64,000 nucleotides of DNA from Enhygromyxa salina. Its GTDB lineage: Bacteria > Myxococcota_A > Polyangia > Nannocystales > Nannocystaceae. Below are positions 17,183-25,410 of the stretch, piece after piece. Positions within the stretch are counted from its first letter, which is position 1. Each line of letters opens with the position of its first letter. Under the pieces are notes generated by a model. It had not been told where the DNA came from. It did not search any database and saw nothing but the letters and a program-made list of their open reading frames with translations. The position numbers and the translations under genes were made by a program. The stretch is from NCBI RefSeq assembly GCF_002994635.1, contig NZ_PVNL01000058.1, forward strand, positions 51,175-115,174, read 5' to 3'.

Positions 17183-19543
17183 ATGACGGACACGCCCGAG
17201 GCGCCCACCGACCTCGGCGACGCCGCGCCCCCACCCACCCCTGGACCCGGGCAGCTGCACACCCGCGCGCCCGCGAGTCCGCTGACGCCGCTGGTGACCG
17301 CGCCGATGACCGTCGATCCCGCGCCGCAGACCAGCGGCGGGCTGCCTGGGGTCGCCGTCGCGCTCAACGATACGCTGCGCAAAGCGGGGGTGCGCCAGGG
17401 GCTTCGCCTGCTCCGGCGCGCCAACCAAGATCCCGGGTTCGCGTGTCCCGGGTGCGCGTGGCCCGATGCCGCCCCGTCGAGCAGCCCCCCCCGGTTCGCC
17501 GTGTGCGAGAGCGGGACCCGGGCGATCGTCGACGCGCTCGGGCAGCGGCGCGCGGGGCCCCAGCTGTTTGCCACCTACACGATCCCCGAGCTGGCCCGGC
17601 GCAGCGATCACTGGCTCAACGCGCAAGGTCGGCTGACCCACCCCATGGTCCGCCGGGCCGAGTCCAACAGCTACGAGCCGATCGCCTGGTCCGAGGCCAT
17701 CGCGCTGATCGCCGAGCAGCTGCGCGACCTGCCCGATCCCAATCGCGCTGCGTTCTACAGCTCGGCGCGGGTCAGCAACGAGGCCGCGTTCTGCTGGCAG
17801 CTGCTCGCGCGCGAGCTGGGCACCAACAACCTCGCGAGCAGCTCGCAGCTGTGCCACGAGGCCAGTCGGGTCGCGCTGACGAACACGCTGGGGAGCTGGC
17901 GCGGCGCCGTGGACCTCGACGACTTCGCGGCCGCCGACGCGATCTTCGTGATCGGGCAAAACCCGGCGAGCAACCACCCGCGCATGCTCGAGGCCCTGCG
18001 CGCGGCCAAGCACCGGGGCGCCAAGATCGTCTCGATCAACCCGCTGCGCGAGGTCGGGCTGGTGCGCTCTCGCGATCCCCGACGGCCGCGCGACTGGCTG
18101 GGAGCCGGGATCGAGATCGCTGATCTGCTGGTGTCGGTCCAAGTCGGGGGCGATCTGGCCCTGATTGAGGGGCTGACCAAGGCCGTGATCGAGGCCGACG
18201 CCGTCGATCGAGCCTTCGTCGACGCCCACACCGAGGGCTACGAGGCGCTCGCGTCGGGGATCGCCGCGCGGGAGTGGGATGACATCGTCGCGCGCAGCGG
18301 GGTCGAGCGCGCGCAGATCCAGGCCGCCGCGGACATCTACATCCGCGCTGACAACACGATCGCGTGCTGGGGCGTGGGCCTGACCCAGCACCGCGGCGGG
18401 GTCGATGCGATCGAGCAGCTCCTGAGCTTGCTGTTGCTGCGCGGCAACGTGGGCAAGCGTGGCGCCGGGCCGCTCGCGGTGCTCGGACACAGCAACACCG
18501 CGGGCTGCTGGACCATGGGCGTCACGCCGCGACCAGCCGACGCGCTGCTCGCTGGGCTCGAGCGAGCGACCGGCGTGACCATGCCCCGCGCACCTGGCCT
18601 GAGTGTGAGCGACGCGGTCGCGGGCATGCAGCGCGGCGAGATCGACGTGCTGCTCGGCCTCGGCGGCAACCTGCTCTCGGCCGGGCCCGACACCGAGGCG
18701 CTCGCGGCCGGAATCTGCCGGGCCCGGTTGACCGTCCAGATTAGCACCAAGCTCAATCGCTCCCACCTGATCACCGGTGAGACCGCGCTGATCTTGCCGT
18801 GCCTCGCCCGGACCGAGGCGGGCCCGGGCGCACCGCAGTGGTCGAGCTTCGAAGACGCGACCGGAGGCGTGCGGGCCTCGCTAGGCCGCGAGCGACCCGT
18901 CGCGGCCGGGCTGGTGTCGGAGGTCGAGATCCTCGCGCAGATCGGGGCGGCCCTGAGCCCAGACTCGCCCGTGCAGTGGGCCACGCTCGCCCGCGATCAC
19001 GGCCGGATCCGCGAGCTGATCGCCGCCGCGCTCCCGGACTGTGAGGCGTTCGCCACCGAGCTGGCCCCTGGTCGGCCGCTGAGGTTGGTGAGGCCGGCCC
19101 ACGATCGGCGCTTCGCCACCGCCACCGCCAGCGGCAAGGCCAAGCTCACGATCGCCAGCTCGGCTGGCCCCACCCCCACCCTGCCCGAGAACGCGCTGCT
19201 GCTGACGACCGTCCGCAGTCACGATCAGCACAACACCACGGTCTACTGGCTCGGCGATCGCGAGCGGGGGATCCATGGCTATCGCCGCCTGGTGCTGATG
19301 AACCTCGCCGACATGCGACGGCTGGAGATCGAGCCGTATGAGCAAGTCGAGCTGATCAGCCACTTCGAGGGGGTCGAGCGCCGCGCGCCCAAGTGGGTCG
19401 CCGTGCCTCACCACGTGCGGGAGGGCTGCGTGGCCGCGTACTTTCCCGAAGCCAACGTGCTCGTCCCGGGCGCGGCGATCGATCCACGCTCGGGGACGCC
19501 CAGCTTCAAGTCGGTGGTCGTGACGATTGCGAAACACACCTGA
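17183..19543 (+). CDS. FdhF/YdeP-family molybdopterin oxidoreductase
   Basis: 786-residue molybdopterin-bis(guanine dinucleotide) oxidoreductase. The N-terminus has the YdeP-type sequence FACPGCAWPD (Cys88, Cys91) and a third Cys108 in FAVCESGTRAI, as in the predicted Fe-S site. Cys224 in SQLCHEASRVAL sits where formate dehydrogenases carry the metal-ligand Cys or selenocysteine. Other family blocks are DAIFVIGQNPASNHPRM, GKRGAGPLAVLGHSN and the C-terminal MopB-binding barrel (LTTVRSHDQHNTTVYWL). E. coli YdeP is linked to acid resistance, but its substrate is unknown, so formate should not be assumed. There is no Tat signal, so it is cytosolic. A Pro-rich N-terminal tail of about 55 residues is extra. 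A mobA gene for the cofactor lies at 34.6 kb. Confidence 0.9.
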   Translation: MTDTPEAPTDLGDAAPPPTPGPGQLHTRAPASPLTPLVTAPMTVDPAPQTSGGLPGVAVALNDTLRKAGVRQGLRLLRRANQDPGFACPGCAWPDAAPSSSPPRFAVCESGTRAIVDALGQRRAGPQLFATYTIPELARRSDHWLNAQGRLTHPMVRRAESNSYEPIAWSEAIALIAEQLRDLPDPNRAAFYSSARVSNEAAFCWQLLARELGTNNLASSSQLCHEASRVALTNTLGSWRGAVDLDDFAAADAIFVIGQNPASNHPRMLEALRAAKHRGAKIVSINPLREVGLVRSRDPRRPRDWLGAGIEIADLLVSVQVGGDLALIEGLTKAVIEADAVDRAFVDAHTEGYEALASGIAAREWDDIVARSGVERAQIQAAADIYIRADNTIACWGVGLTQHRGGVDAIEQLLSLLLLRGNVGKRGAGPLAVLGHSNTAGCWTMGVTPRPADALLAGLERATGVTMPRAPGLSVSDAVAGMQRGEIDVLLGLGGNLLSAGPDTEALAAGICRARLTVQISTKLNRSHLITGETALILPCLARTEAGPGAPQWSSFEDATGGVRASLGRERPVAAGLVSEVEILAQIGAALSPDSPVQWATLARDHGRIRELIAAALPDCEAFATELAPGRPLRLVRPAHDRRFATATASGKAKLTIASSAGPTPTLPENALLLTTVRSHDQHNTTVYWLGDRERGIHGYRRLVLMNLADMRRLEIEPYEQVELISHFEGVERRAPKWVAVPHHVREGCVAAYFPEANVLVPGAAIDPRSGTPSFKSVVVTIAKHT

Positions 19544-19702
19544 TCGAGGCCCGCGCTGGCACGACAATGGCTCCATGTCGCGCCGCGCTGCCCCCGCACA
19601 ACTCGTAGTGTGTGGGACCGGCCTCGCCGTCGCGCCCCGTCTCGCTGCCCGTACACATAGGCCCCGCAACCGGCTTGGGAGCCTGGCCCTGCAAATTTTG
19701 AA

Positions 19703-19719
19703 GTGGTTGTCCGAACCAC
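19703..19719. promoter_or_regulatory. Inverted repeat upstream of the sigma/kinase genes
   Basis: GTGGTT-GTCCG-AACCAC is a perfect 6-bp inverted repeat with a 5-bp spacer, beginning right after an AT-richer TTTTGAA stretch and 22 bp before the sigma-like gene. Its position suits an operator. The rest of 19544-19740 shows no gene. Confidence 0.4.
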
Positions 19720-19740
19720 CCCCGTGACGGGCATTAACCT

Positions 19741-20292
19741 GTGTCGGTCCCTCGACCGATGACCCTGCCGCCCGACAGCCCCGCATGTGCATCCGTCATC
19801 GAGACCGCGATCCGCGAGCTGCGCGACCCCGATTGGTCGCGCCTGCGCCAGGTCGCGCGGATCTTGGCCTGGAAGGTGCCGTCGATCGAAGCGGAGGCGC
19901 TGCTGTTCGACGCGCTCGAGCGGACCCTCGATGGGCGCCGTCGCTGGAAGCCTGCCGCCGTCGACTTCGTGGGTCATCTGGTCGGGATCATGCGCAGCGT
20001 CTCGACCCACGAGGCCGCCCGACGGGGGCTCGACACGGTCGCGCTGACGTCGAGCATGGACCTGATCGGCGCCGGCAACCCGGAGGACGCGCTGTCGGCC
20101 GAGCAACAAATTCATCGACTCCGGGCCTACTTTGGCGAGCGCGAGGACGAGCAAGCGCTGCGGGTCCTCGACGCCATGGAGCTCGGGTGCGACGGACCGG
20201 CGATCCGGGCCCAGCTCGACCTCGCGCAGACCCAGCTCGAGACGATCGTCCGACGCATCCGTCGAGCCGCGCATCGGGTGCTCCCACGCTGA
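19741..20292 (+). CDS. Sigma-70-like (ECF-type) regulatory protein
   Basis: 183 residues from GTG 19741; ATG 19759 is an equally possible start. The protein is helical, with a region resembling sigma region 2 (ALLFDALERTLDGRRRWKPAAVDFVGHLVGIMRSVSTHEAARRG) and a C-terminal helix-turn-helix-like stretch (DEQALRVLDAMELGCDGPAIRAQLDLAQTQLETIVRRIRRA) as in region 4. Proteins of this divergent sigma type often precede Ser/Thr kinases in Nannocystaceae. Here the kinase starts 16 bp later, so the pair is almost certainly one transcript. Whether it acts as a true sigma factor or a regulator is not determined by sequence. No strong Shine-Dalgarno is seen for either start. Confidence 0.7.
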   Translation: MSVPRPMTLPPDSPACASVIETAIRELRDPDWSRLRQVARILAWKVPSIEAEALLFDALERTLDGRRRWKPAAVDFVGHLVGIMRSVSTHEAARRGLDTVALTSSMDLIGAGNPEDALSAEQQIHRLRAYFGEREDEQALRVLDAMELGCDGPAIRAQLDLAQTQLETIVRRIRRAAHRVLPR

Positions 20293-20308
20293 GCCTGGGA
20301 GCGTGCGG

Positions 20309-23300
20309 GTGAGCAGCCGCGAGTCTCCGCAGCGCGGACCCAGCCAGTTCGTCGACGCCCTCGCGTCGGCCGTGCTGCGGGCCGACGATCACGAGATCGT
20401 GGCGCAGGCCGCCGAGGCTGGCGAAGACGCCTCCAGCGCCGCCGCTGCGCTGCGTGAGGGCTTCCTCGCCCGGGTCGCGATCGCGCGGGCACGCGAGCTC
20501 CAGATTGAGGGCCCCACGACCCGCACGCACGGTGCCGCGCGTGGGCTCGACAGCGTCGATACGTCCGAGACAGGCAGTGATCTGGCCGCGAGCGAGACGG
20601 AGGACAGCCCGCTGACGATCGGTCGGTACCCGATCCTCCGACGCCTGGGCGCGGGCGGGATGGGGGTGGTCTACGCCGCGTACGACGAGGTCCTCGATCG
20701 CCGCCTGGCGGTCAAGGTCCTGCACGACCACGAGTGGGACCACGACGGCCGGCACCGCGAGCGGCTCTTGCGTGAGGCGCAGGCGATGGCCAAGGTCGCG
20801 CACCCCAACGTCGTCACCGTGCACGAGGTCGGTGCGGCCGGCGACAGGCTGTTCATCGCCATGGAGTTTGTCTCGGGTCCGACGCTCAAGGAGTGGGCCT
20901 CGGCGCAGCGACGCGGCTGGCGAGAGCTGGTCCCCGTGTTTTGCCAGGTCGCCGATGGGCTCGCCGCGCTGCACGAGGCAGGGCTGGTGCATCGCGACGT
21001 CAAGCCCGCCAACGTGATCATCGGCGACGACGGACGCGTACGCATCCTCGACCTCGGCCTCGTGGGCGCGGAGCAGCTCGATCTCGGCACCACCAGCGAG
21101 TCCAAGCACGGCGCCCGCGATCGGTCCAGCACCGGCGACAGTCACGGGTCGAGTCCGAGCGGAGGCGGGCACTCGTCGTCGCTCGACCGGATCGCGGGTC
21201 CGCTGACCAAGACCGGCGAGCGGGTCGGGACGCCGGCCTACATGTCGCGCGAGCAGTTCTTGGGCCTCGAGCTGACCCCGGCGTCGGACATCTTCTCGCT
21301 GTGCGTCGCGCTGTACGAGGCGCTCCATCACGTCCATCCATTTCGGGCCAAGTCCAGGGCCTTCCAGGAGCTGCAGGCCAACGTCGTCAACGGGCGGATC
21401 GCCCCGCCAGCGAGCACCAGCTCGGTGCCAGCGTGGCTCCACGCCCTCGTCGTCAGCGGGCTGGCGCCCGACCCAAAAGATCGACCCGCGTCGATGCGGG
21501 CGCTCAGCGTCGCGCTCGCCAAGGATCCAAGCCGCGTCCGTCGGCGTTGGATCGGGACCCTGGCGATCGCCGGGCTCGCGGCGCTCGGCGGCGTGCTCGT
21601 GGCGCGCGGGCAAGCTCCCCCGCCGCTGCCGACCTGCGACGGCGCGGAGCGGAGCCTCGCGGCGGTCTGGGGACCCGAGCGCGCCGAGCGGATCCACGCG
21701 GCCATGCGCGCCACCGATCGACCCTACGCGGCCGCGCTCGGCGTGCGGATCACCGAGACCGTCAACGACTACGCCCACGCGTGGTCGAGCGCGCACCGTC
21801 GCGTCTGCCACGAGCACCGCCGCGGCGACCACTCCGACGCGCTGCTCGACGCGCGGATGGCCTGCCTCGACCGTGGGCGCCTGGCCCTGGCCGAGACCGT
21901 TCAGATCCTGTCCACGGCCGACAGCAACATCGTCGACCACGCCGGGCAGATGGTCGCCAAGCTCCCGCGGCTCGACGCCTGCGATGATCTCGCCGCGATG
22001 GCCGCGCGCGATCGACCCCCCACGGATCCCAGCGTCGCGGTCGTCGTCCTGCACCTCGAGTCCAACCTGGTCCGCGCCGAGACCCTCGCCCACGCCGGAC
22101 GGATCGCCGAGGCGACCGAGCTCGCCCGATCCGTCGCCGACGAGGCGCTGACGCTCGAGCTCCCGGCGTCCCAGGCCAAGGCGCTGCTCACCGAGGCGCG
22201 AGCGTCGATGGTCCTGGAGCTCGACCGCGGGTCGAGCGGGGCCCTGCTCGACCGCGCGCTGGCGATCTCGATCGCCGAGGACCTCGACCCGCTCGCGGCC
22301 GAAGCGATGATCCGCCGGGTCTACGTGCGGGGCCTGGCCGGTGGCGGGAGCGAGGCCGCGATCGCCGATCTGGCGATCGCCGAAGCGATGTTGGTTCGAG
22401 CTGGCGACGATCCCGAGCTGCGCGCGCTGCTGCTCAACAACGCGGGGGCGGTCCGGCTCGCCGCGGGTGATCGGGTGGGCGCCCGCGCCGACTTCGAGCA
22501 GGCGCTGGTCCTCAAGGAGCGGCTGTTTGGCGACGCGCACCTCGAGGTCGCGCTGGGCCTCGCCAACCTCGGGATGCTGACGGTCGATGCAGAGCTGCAG
22601 TCGGGCATCCAGGCCCGGATGATCGACATCTATGAGCGGCGCCTGGGACCCGAGCACCCGTGGACCCTCGACGGTCGGCTGCTCGCGGCCTTCCACACGG
22701 CCGACCCCGAGCAGGCGGGCGCCAGCCTGCGCGAGCTGTGTCCGCGCTTCGTGGAGGTCGGCGAGGCGCGGCTCGCTGGCGAGTGCGAATTTGGCCGCGC
22801 TCGCCTCGAGCTCGCGCGCGCGCGCCCCGAGCTGGCTCGGTCTGCGTTCCTCGCCGCCCGCGAGCAGCTCGACCAAGACGACGACCGCCGGCTGCTGATC
22901 GATGCGTTCTTGCATGACGATCACGGCGCGTCTGCGATCACGGCGCTGGAGGTGCTCATCGCCAGGGTCGACGAGCAGACCCACGCTGAGCCCTCGGGCG
23001 CCGAGTGGTGGCTCCGCGTCGAGCAGGCCGAGCGCCGCCTGGTGCTCGCCGAGCTGCTCACCGACGACCCCGCCCGCGCGGCCCGCTTGCTCGAGCGATC
23101 GCTCGCCGAGCTCGAGGCGATCGCCGACGAGGCCCCACCGATCGAGCGCGAGCGGCTGCTCGCCAGCACCCAGACCGCCCTCGCCCAGGTGCTTGGCGTG
23201 CACGCCACCCGCCCACACGCGCGGGTCACCGAGCTCGCGACCGCCGCCCGGACCTACTACCAGCACTGGCCGAGCGCCTACGCTCGCCGCCTCGACATGC

Positions 23301-23329
23301 TCGACATGCTCGAGGCGCGCGCCCAGTGA
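20309..23329 (+). CDS. PknB-type Ser/Thr protein kinase with TPR-like sensor region
   Basis: 1006 residues. The kinase domain spans about 103-390: glycine loop LGAGGMGVVY, ATP-binding Lys136 in RLAVKVL, catalytic loop HRDVKPANV, and a DLG (not DFG) metal motif in ILDLGLVG. A low-complexity Ser/His-rich insert precedes the activation segment GTPAYMSREQ. A transmembrane helix (about 412-430, GTLAIAGLAALGGVLVARG) leads to a long TPR-like helical region with a recurring NNAGAVRLAAGDRVGARADFEQAL pattern. The GTG at 20309 is chosen for its GGGAG ribosome-binding site 7 bp upstream; GTG 20303 is close. It lies between the sigma-like gene and the ADYC lipoprotein, so it probably signals envelope state to this small operon. 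Confidence 0.92.
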   Translation: MSSRESPQRGPSQFVDALASAVLRADDHEIVAQAAEAGEDASSAAAALREGFLARVAIARARELQIEGPTTRTHGAARGLDSVDTSETGSDLAASETEDSPLTIGRYPILRRLGAGGMGVVYAAYDEVLDRRLAVKVLHDHEWDHDGRHRERLLREAQAMAKVAHPNVVTVHEVGAAGDRLFIAMEFVSGPTLKEWASAQRRGWRELVPVFCQVADGLAALHEAGLVHRDVKPANVIIGDDGRVRILDLGLVGAEQLDLGTTSESKHGARDRSSTGDSHGSSPSGGGHSSSLDRIAGPLTKTGERVGTPAYMSREQFLGLELTPASDIFSLCVALYEALHHVHPFRAKSRAFQELQANVVNGRIAPPASTSSVPAWLHALVVSGLAPDPKDRPASMRALSVALAKDPSRVRRRWIGTLAIAGLAALGGVLVARGQAPPPLPTCDGAERSLAAVWGPERAERIHAAMRATDRPYAAALGVRITETVNDYAHAWSSAHRRVCHEHRRGDHSDALLDARMACLDRGRLALAETVQILSTADSNIVDHAGQMVAKLPRLDACDDLAAMAARDRPPTDPSVAVVVLHLESNLVRAETLAHAGRIAEATELARSVADEALTLELPASQAKALLTEARASMVLELDRGSSGALLDRALAISIAEDLDPLAAEAMIRRVYVRGLAGGGSEAAIADLAIAEAMLVRAGDDPELRALLLNNAGAVRLAAGDRVGARADFEQALVLKERLFGDAHLEVALGLANLGMLTVDAELQSGIQARMIDIYERRLGPEHPWTLDGRLLAAFHTADPEQAGASLRELCPRFVEVGEARLAGECEFGRARLELARARPELARSAFLAAREQLDQDDDRRLLIDAFLHDDHGASAITALEVLIARVDEQTHAEPSGAEWWLRVEQAERRLVLAELLTDDPARAARLLERSLAELEAIADEAPPIERERLLASTQTALAQVLGVHATRPHARVTELATAARTYYQHWPSAYARRLDMLDMLEARAQ

Positions 23330-23372
23330 GACCCCAACTTCTGCACCAGACCTCCACGGAGACGACAACCCC

Positions 23373-24395
23373 ATGACGACCCACTCGGTACCCTCCTCAC
23401 CCACGTCCACCGTCCTCTCGCGCGTCGTCATGGCCTGCGCCCTGGCTGTCGGTCTGGCGCCGCTCGCAGGCTGTGACGAGGCGGCGCCCGACGATGACGC
23501 CGACCTGCGCGGACTCAGCTTCGACTGCCCCCGTTGGCGCTGCGGCTACAACACCTCGGAGGTCAACGGCAAGTCGCTGCAGGAGCTGCACCTTGGCGGG
23601 ACCGCCAACGCCGACGGGGTCAGGCTCGTCGGCTTCCTCCCCCCGCAGGGGTTGTTGCTCAACTGGACGCTCGGGACCGAGGGTGACGCCCTGGTTGCCC
23701 GCGGCGGACTGTTCGGCAAGAGCCGGCTGCGGGGCGCAGCGCTGGTCGGCTCGATCCTGCTGCTGCGGGTCGACCATCTGACCGTCCCGGTGATCATCGC
23801 CGGCTACGAAGAGGTCGACTCGTGGGCGACCGGAGGCGACCCGCATCCAGCCTACTCGCTGATCTATCCCGACCTCGCGCAGCCGCTGCTGGCCCAGAGC
23901 GTCTGCAAGGGCACGCTCCTCGATCCGCTCCTGGCCTCGGTCGTAGTCCTGGCGGGCGAGCGCTACGACCTCGACGCCAAGACCGTGATCCCCAACCAGA
24001 CCGACTGGATCACGCTGGCCTGCGCGGGCTCGGCCGCGGCCAAGATGGCGCTGATGGGCTACGGCCCCCACGCCGACGTCGACGGCGAGGGGACGGCGGC
24101 CAGCCCGGATCAGCGGCAGGCCACCTTGAAGATGCTCACCGCCGACTACTGCGGCGACGGCCACGCCTACACGGTCGATGGCACCCCGCTCATCTGGGAG
24201 AACCAGCATGGCACCGTCGTGCCCAGCTCCGGCGCCGACCTGAGCGCCCCCGAGGCGATCTGGACCGCCGCAGGCGCGCTGTGCCTCGACACCCCGCGGA
24301 TCCCCGATCTCGAGGTCACCTGCACGCTGCCGAGCTGCGCGACCTTGAGCCTCGACGACGGCGAGTGGGCGACCTACGCGGTCAACACCGACTGA
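23373..24395 (+). CDS. ADYC-domain lipoprotein
   Basis: 340 residues. The lipoprotein signal ends APLAGC (Cys34), followed by an acidic spacer. The C-terminal part contains the ADYC signature (LTADYCGDGHAYTVDGTPL at about residues 255-273) and several paired Cys (FDCPRWRCGY, SVCKGTLL, LACAGSAAAK, LCLDTPRIPDLEVTCTLPSC) that could form disulfides outside the cytoplasm. The ADYC domain is a myxobacterial family of unknown function. GGAG at 23358-23361 lies 11 bp before the ATG, a long but usable spacing. It follows the kinase by 43 bp and probably belongs to the same operon; it may be the surface output or the sensed partner. Confidence 0.82.
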   Translation: MTTHSVPSSPTSTVLSRVVMACALAVGLAPLAGCDEAAPDDDADLRGLSFDCPRWRCGYNTSEVNGKSLQELHLGGTANADGVRLVGFLPPQGLLLNWTLGTEGDALVARGGLFGKSRLRGAALVGSILLLRVDHLTVPVIIAGYEEVDSWATGGDPHPAYSLIYPDLAQPLLAQSVCKGTLLDPLLASVVVLAGERYDLDAKTVIPNQTDWITLACAGSAAAKMALMGYGPHADVDGEGTAASPDQRQATLKMLTADYCGDGHAYTVDGTPLIWENQHGTVVPSSGADLSAPEAIWTAAGALCLDTPRIPDLEVTCTLPSCATLSLDDGEWATYAVNTD

Positions 24396-24450
24396 GCGCG
24401 AGCCGAACTGAGCGCGGCGAGCCGGACCAACCGCAAACCGTGTAGCCTGC

Positions 24451-25389
24451 GTGCACGTGCGACCTCCTGCGTTGATCCTCGCCAGCACGCTCACGCTCGC
24501 GCTCGCGTGCCAGAGCCCGCCCTCCAAGTCACAGCCGACCGCGACCACCTCCGAGCCGGGCGCGGCCGCAGCGAGCTCGGGCGGCCCAGCCGCGGAGCCG
24601 GTGTGTGCCGCGGCGCCGCTGCACACCGAGCTGCTGTCGTTGTGTAGCTTCGACCTGGGCGTGCCCGCGATCGCGCTGCCGAAGGTCACGTGGACAGCGG
24701 ACAGCTACCACCCTCTGGCGACCCGGGTGATCACCCTGGACCAGGCCGGGCTCACCGATCCCGAGGGCGATCAGGGCACCGTCTCGATCCAAGCCTGGCT
24801 GGCCGACCCACCCCGGCGGATCCCCGAGCCCGGCGAGATGACGCTCGCGATCGCAGGTGACGTCCCGGCCTCGACCGTCGCCGAGCTGTGGCGTGGGCTC
24901 TCGGCCGCCGGCCGCACCGAGGTCCGCGTGCTCGTCCACGTCACCGATGACCGCCCGATCCCGCAGCCCCGCGACCCGGCCATGCTCGCGGGCATGCTCG
25001 CCGAGCTGCCGCCCGACCCCAACGAGCGGGTCATGTTCGTCGCCAAGGGCGTGCGCGGCTACGCCAACACCTGCCCCCCGCTCGCCAGCGTGTTCGGCGA
25101 GCTCGCCAACGTCTCACCAGGCGAACGATGCGCCAAGCTAGCCGAGCTCGCGTCCGCGGCCGTCGTCGAGTGCGGATGCCGAGAGCTGCCGGACATCATG
25201 ACCCTGCTCTACGCCCTGACGATCGGCTTCACGCCCCCGACCGGCCGCGCAGCCGCGGTCCCGATCCGCCTCGATCCCGGCCGCAAGATCGCCCCACCGC
25301 CGGCCACCACCTGGTCCGAGGTCGTCGCCGCGAACCTCCGCAACGACGGCCTCCACCAGCTGTGGATCGACTCCGTGGCGCCGAGCTAG
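24451..25389 (+). CDS. Lipoprotein, unknown function
   Basis: 312 residues from GTG 24451 (GTG 24457 also possible). The signal peptide ends LALAC (Cys20). A Ser/Thr/Pro/Ala-rich linker to about residue 45 precedes a globular region with several Cys (VCAAAPLHTELLSLCSF, NTCPPLASV, ERCAKLAELASAAVVECGCREL). The Cys pattern and the repeated strand-helix order (EMTLAIAGDVPASTVAELWRGL) suggest a small biopolymer-transport ExbD/TolR-like fold in the middle, but this is tentative. It is the last gene of the sigma/kinase/ADYC cluster and converges with the NtrY-like gene, 21 bp separating their stops. Confidence 0.65.
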   Translation: MHVRPPALILASTLTLALACQSPPSKSQPTATTSEPGAAAASSGGPAAEPVCAAAPLHTELLSLCSFDLGVPAIALPKVTWTADSYHPLATRVITLDQAGLTDPEGDQGTVSIQAWLADPPRRIPEPGEMTLAIAGDVPASTVAELWRGLSAAGRTEVRVLVHVTDDRPIPQPRDPAMLAGMLAELPPDPNERVMFVAKGVRGYANTCPPLASVFGELANVSPGERCAKLAELASAAVVECGCRELPDIMTLLYALTIGFTPPTGRAAAVPIRLDPGRKIAPPPATTWSEVVAANLRNDGLHQLWIDSVAPS

Positions 25390-25410
25390 CCCCGAATCGA
25401 GCTCGGTAGC

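Noticed and set aside
19544..19740. tRNA or small RNA between the oxidoreductase and sigma genes
   Set aside because: No cloverleaf or CCA end was found; only a 6-bp dyad.
19988..23431. 1147-codon minus-strand frame antisense to the Ser/Thr kinase
   Set aside because: The kinase motifs (glycine loop, HRDVKPANV) are on the plus strand; the antisense has no recognisable domain.
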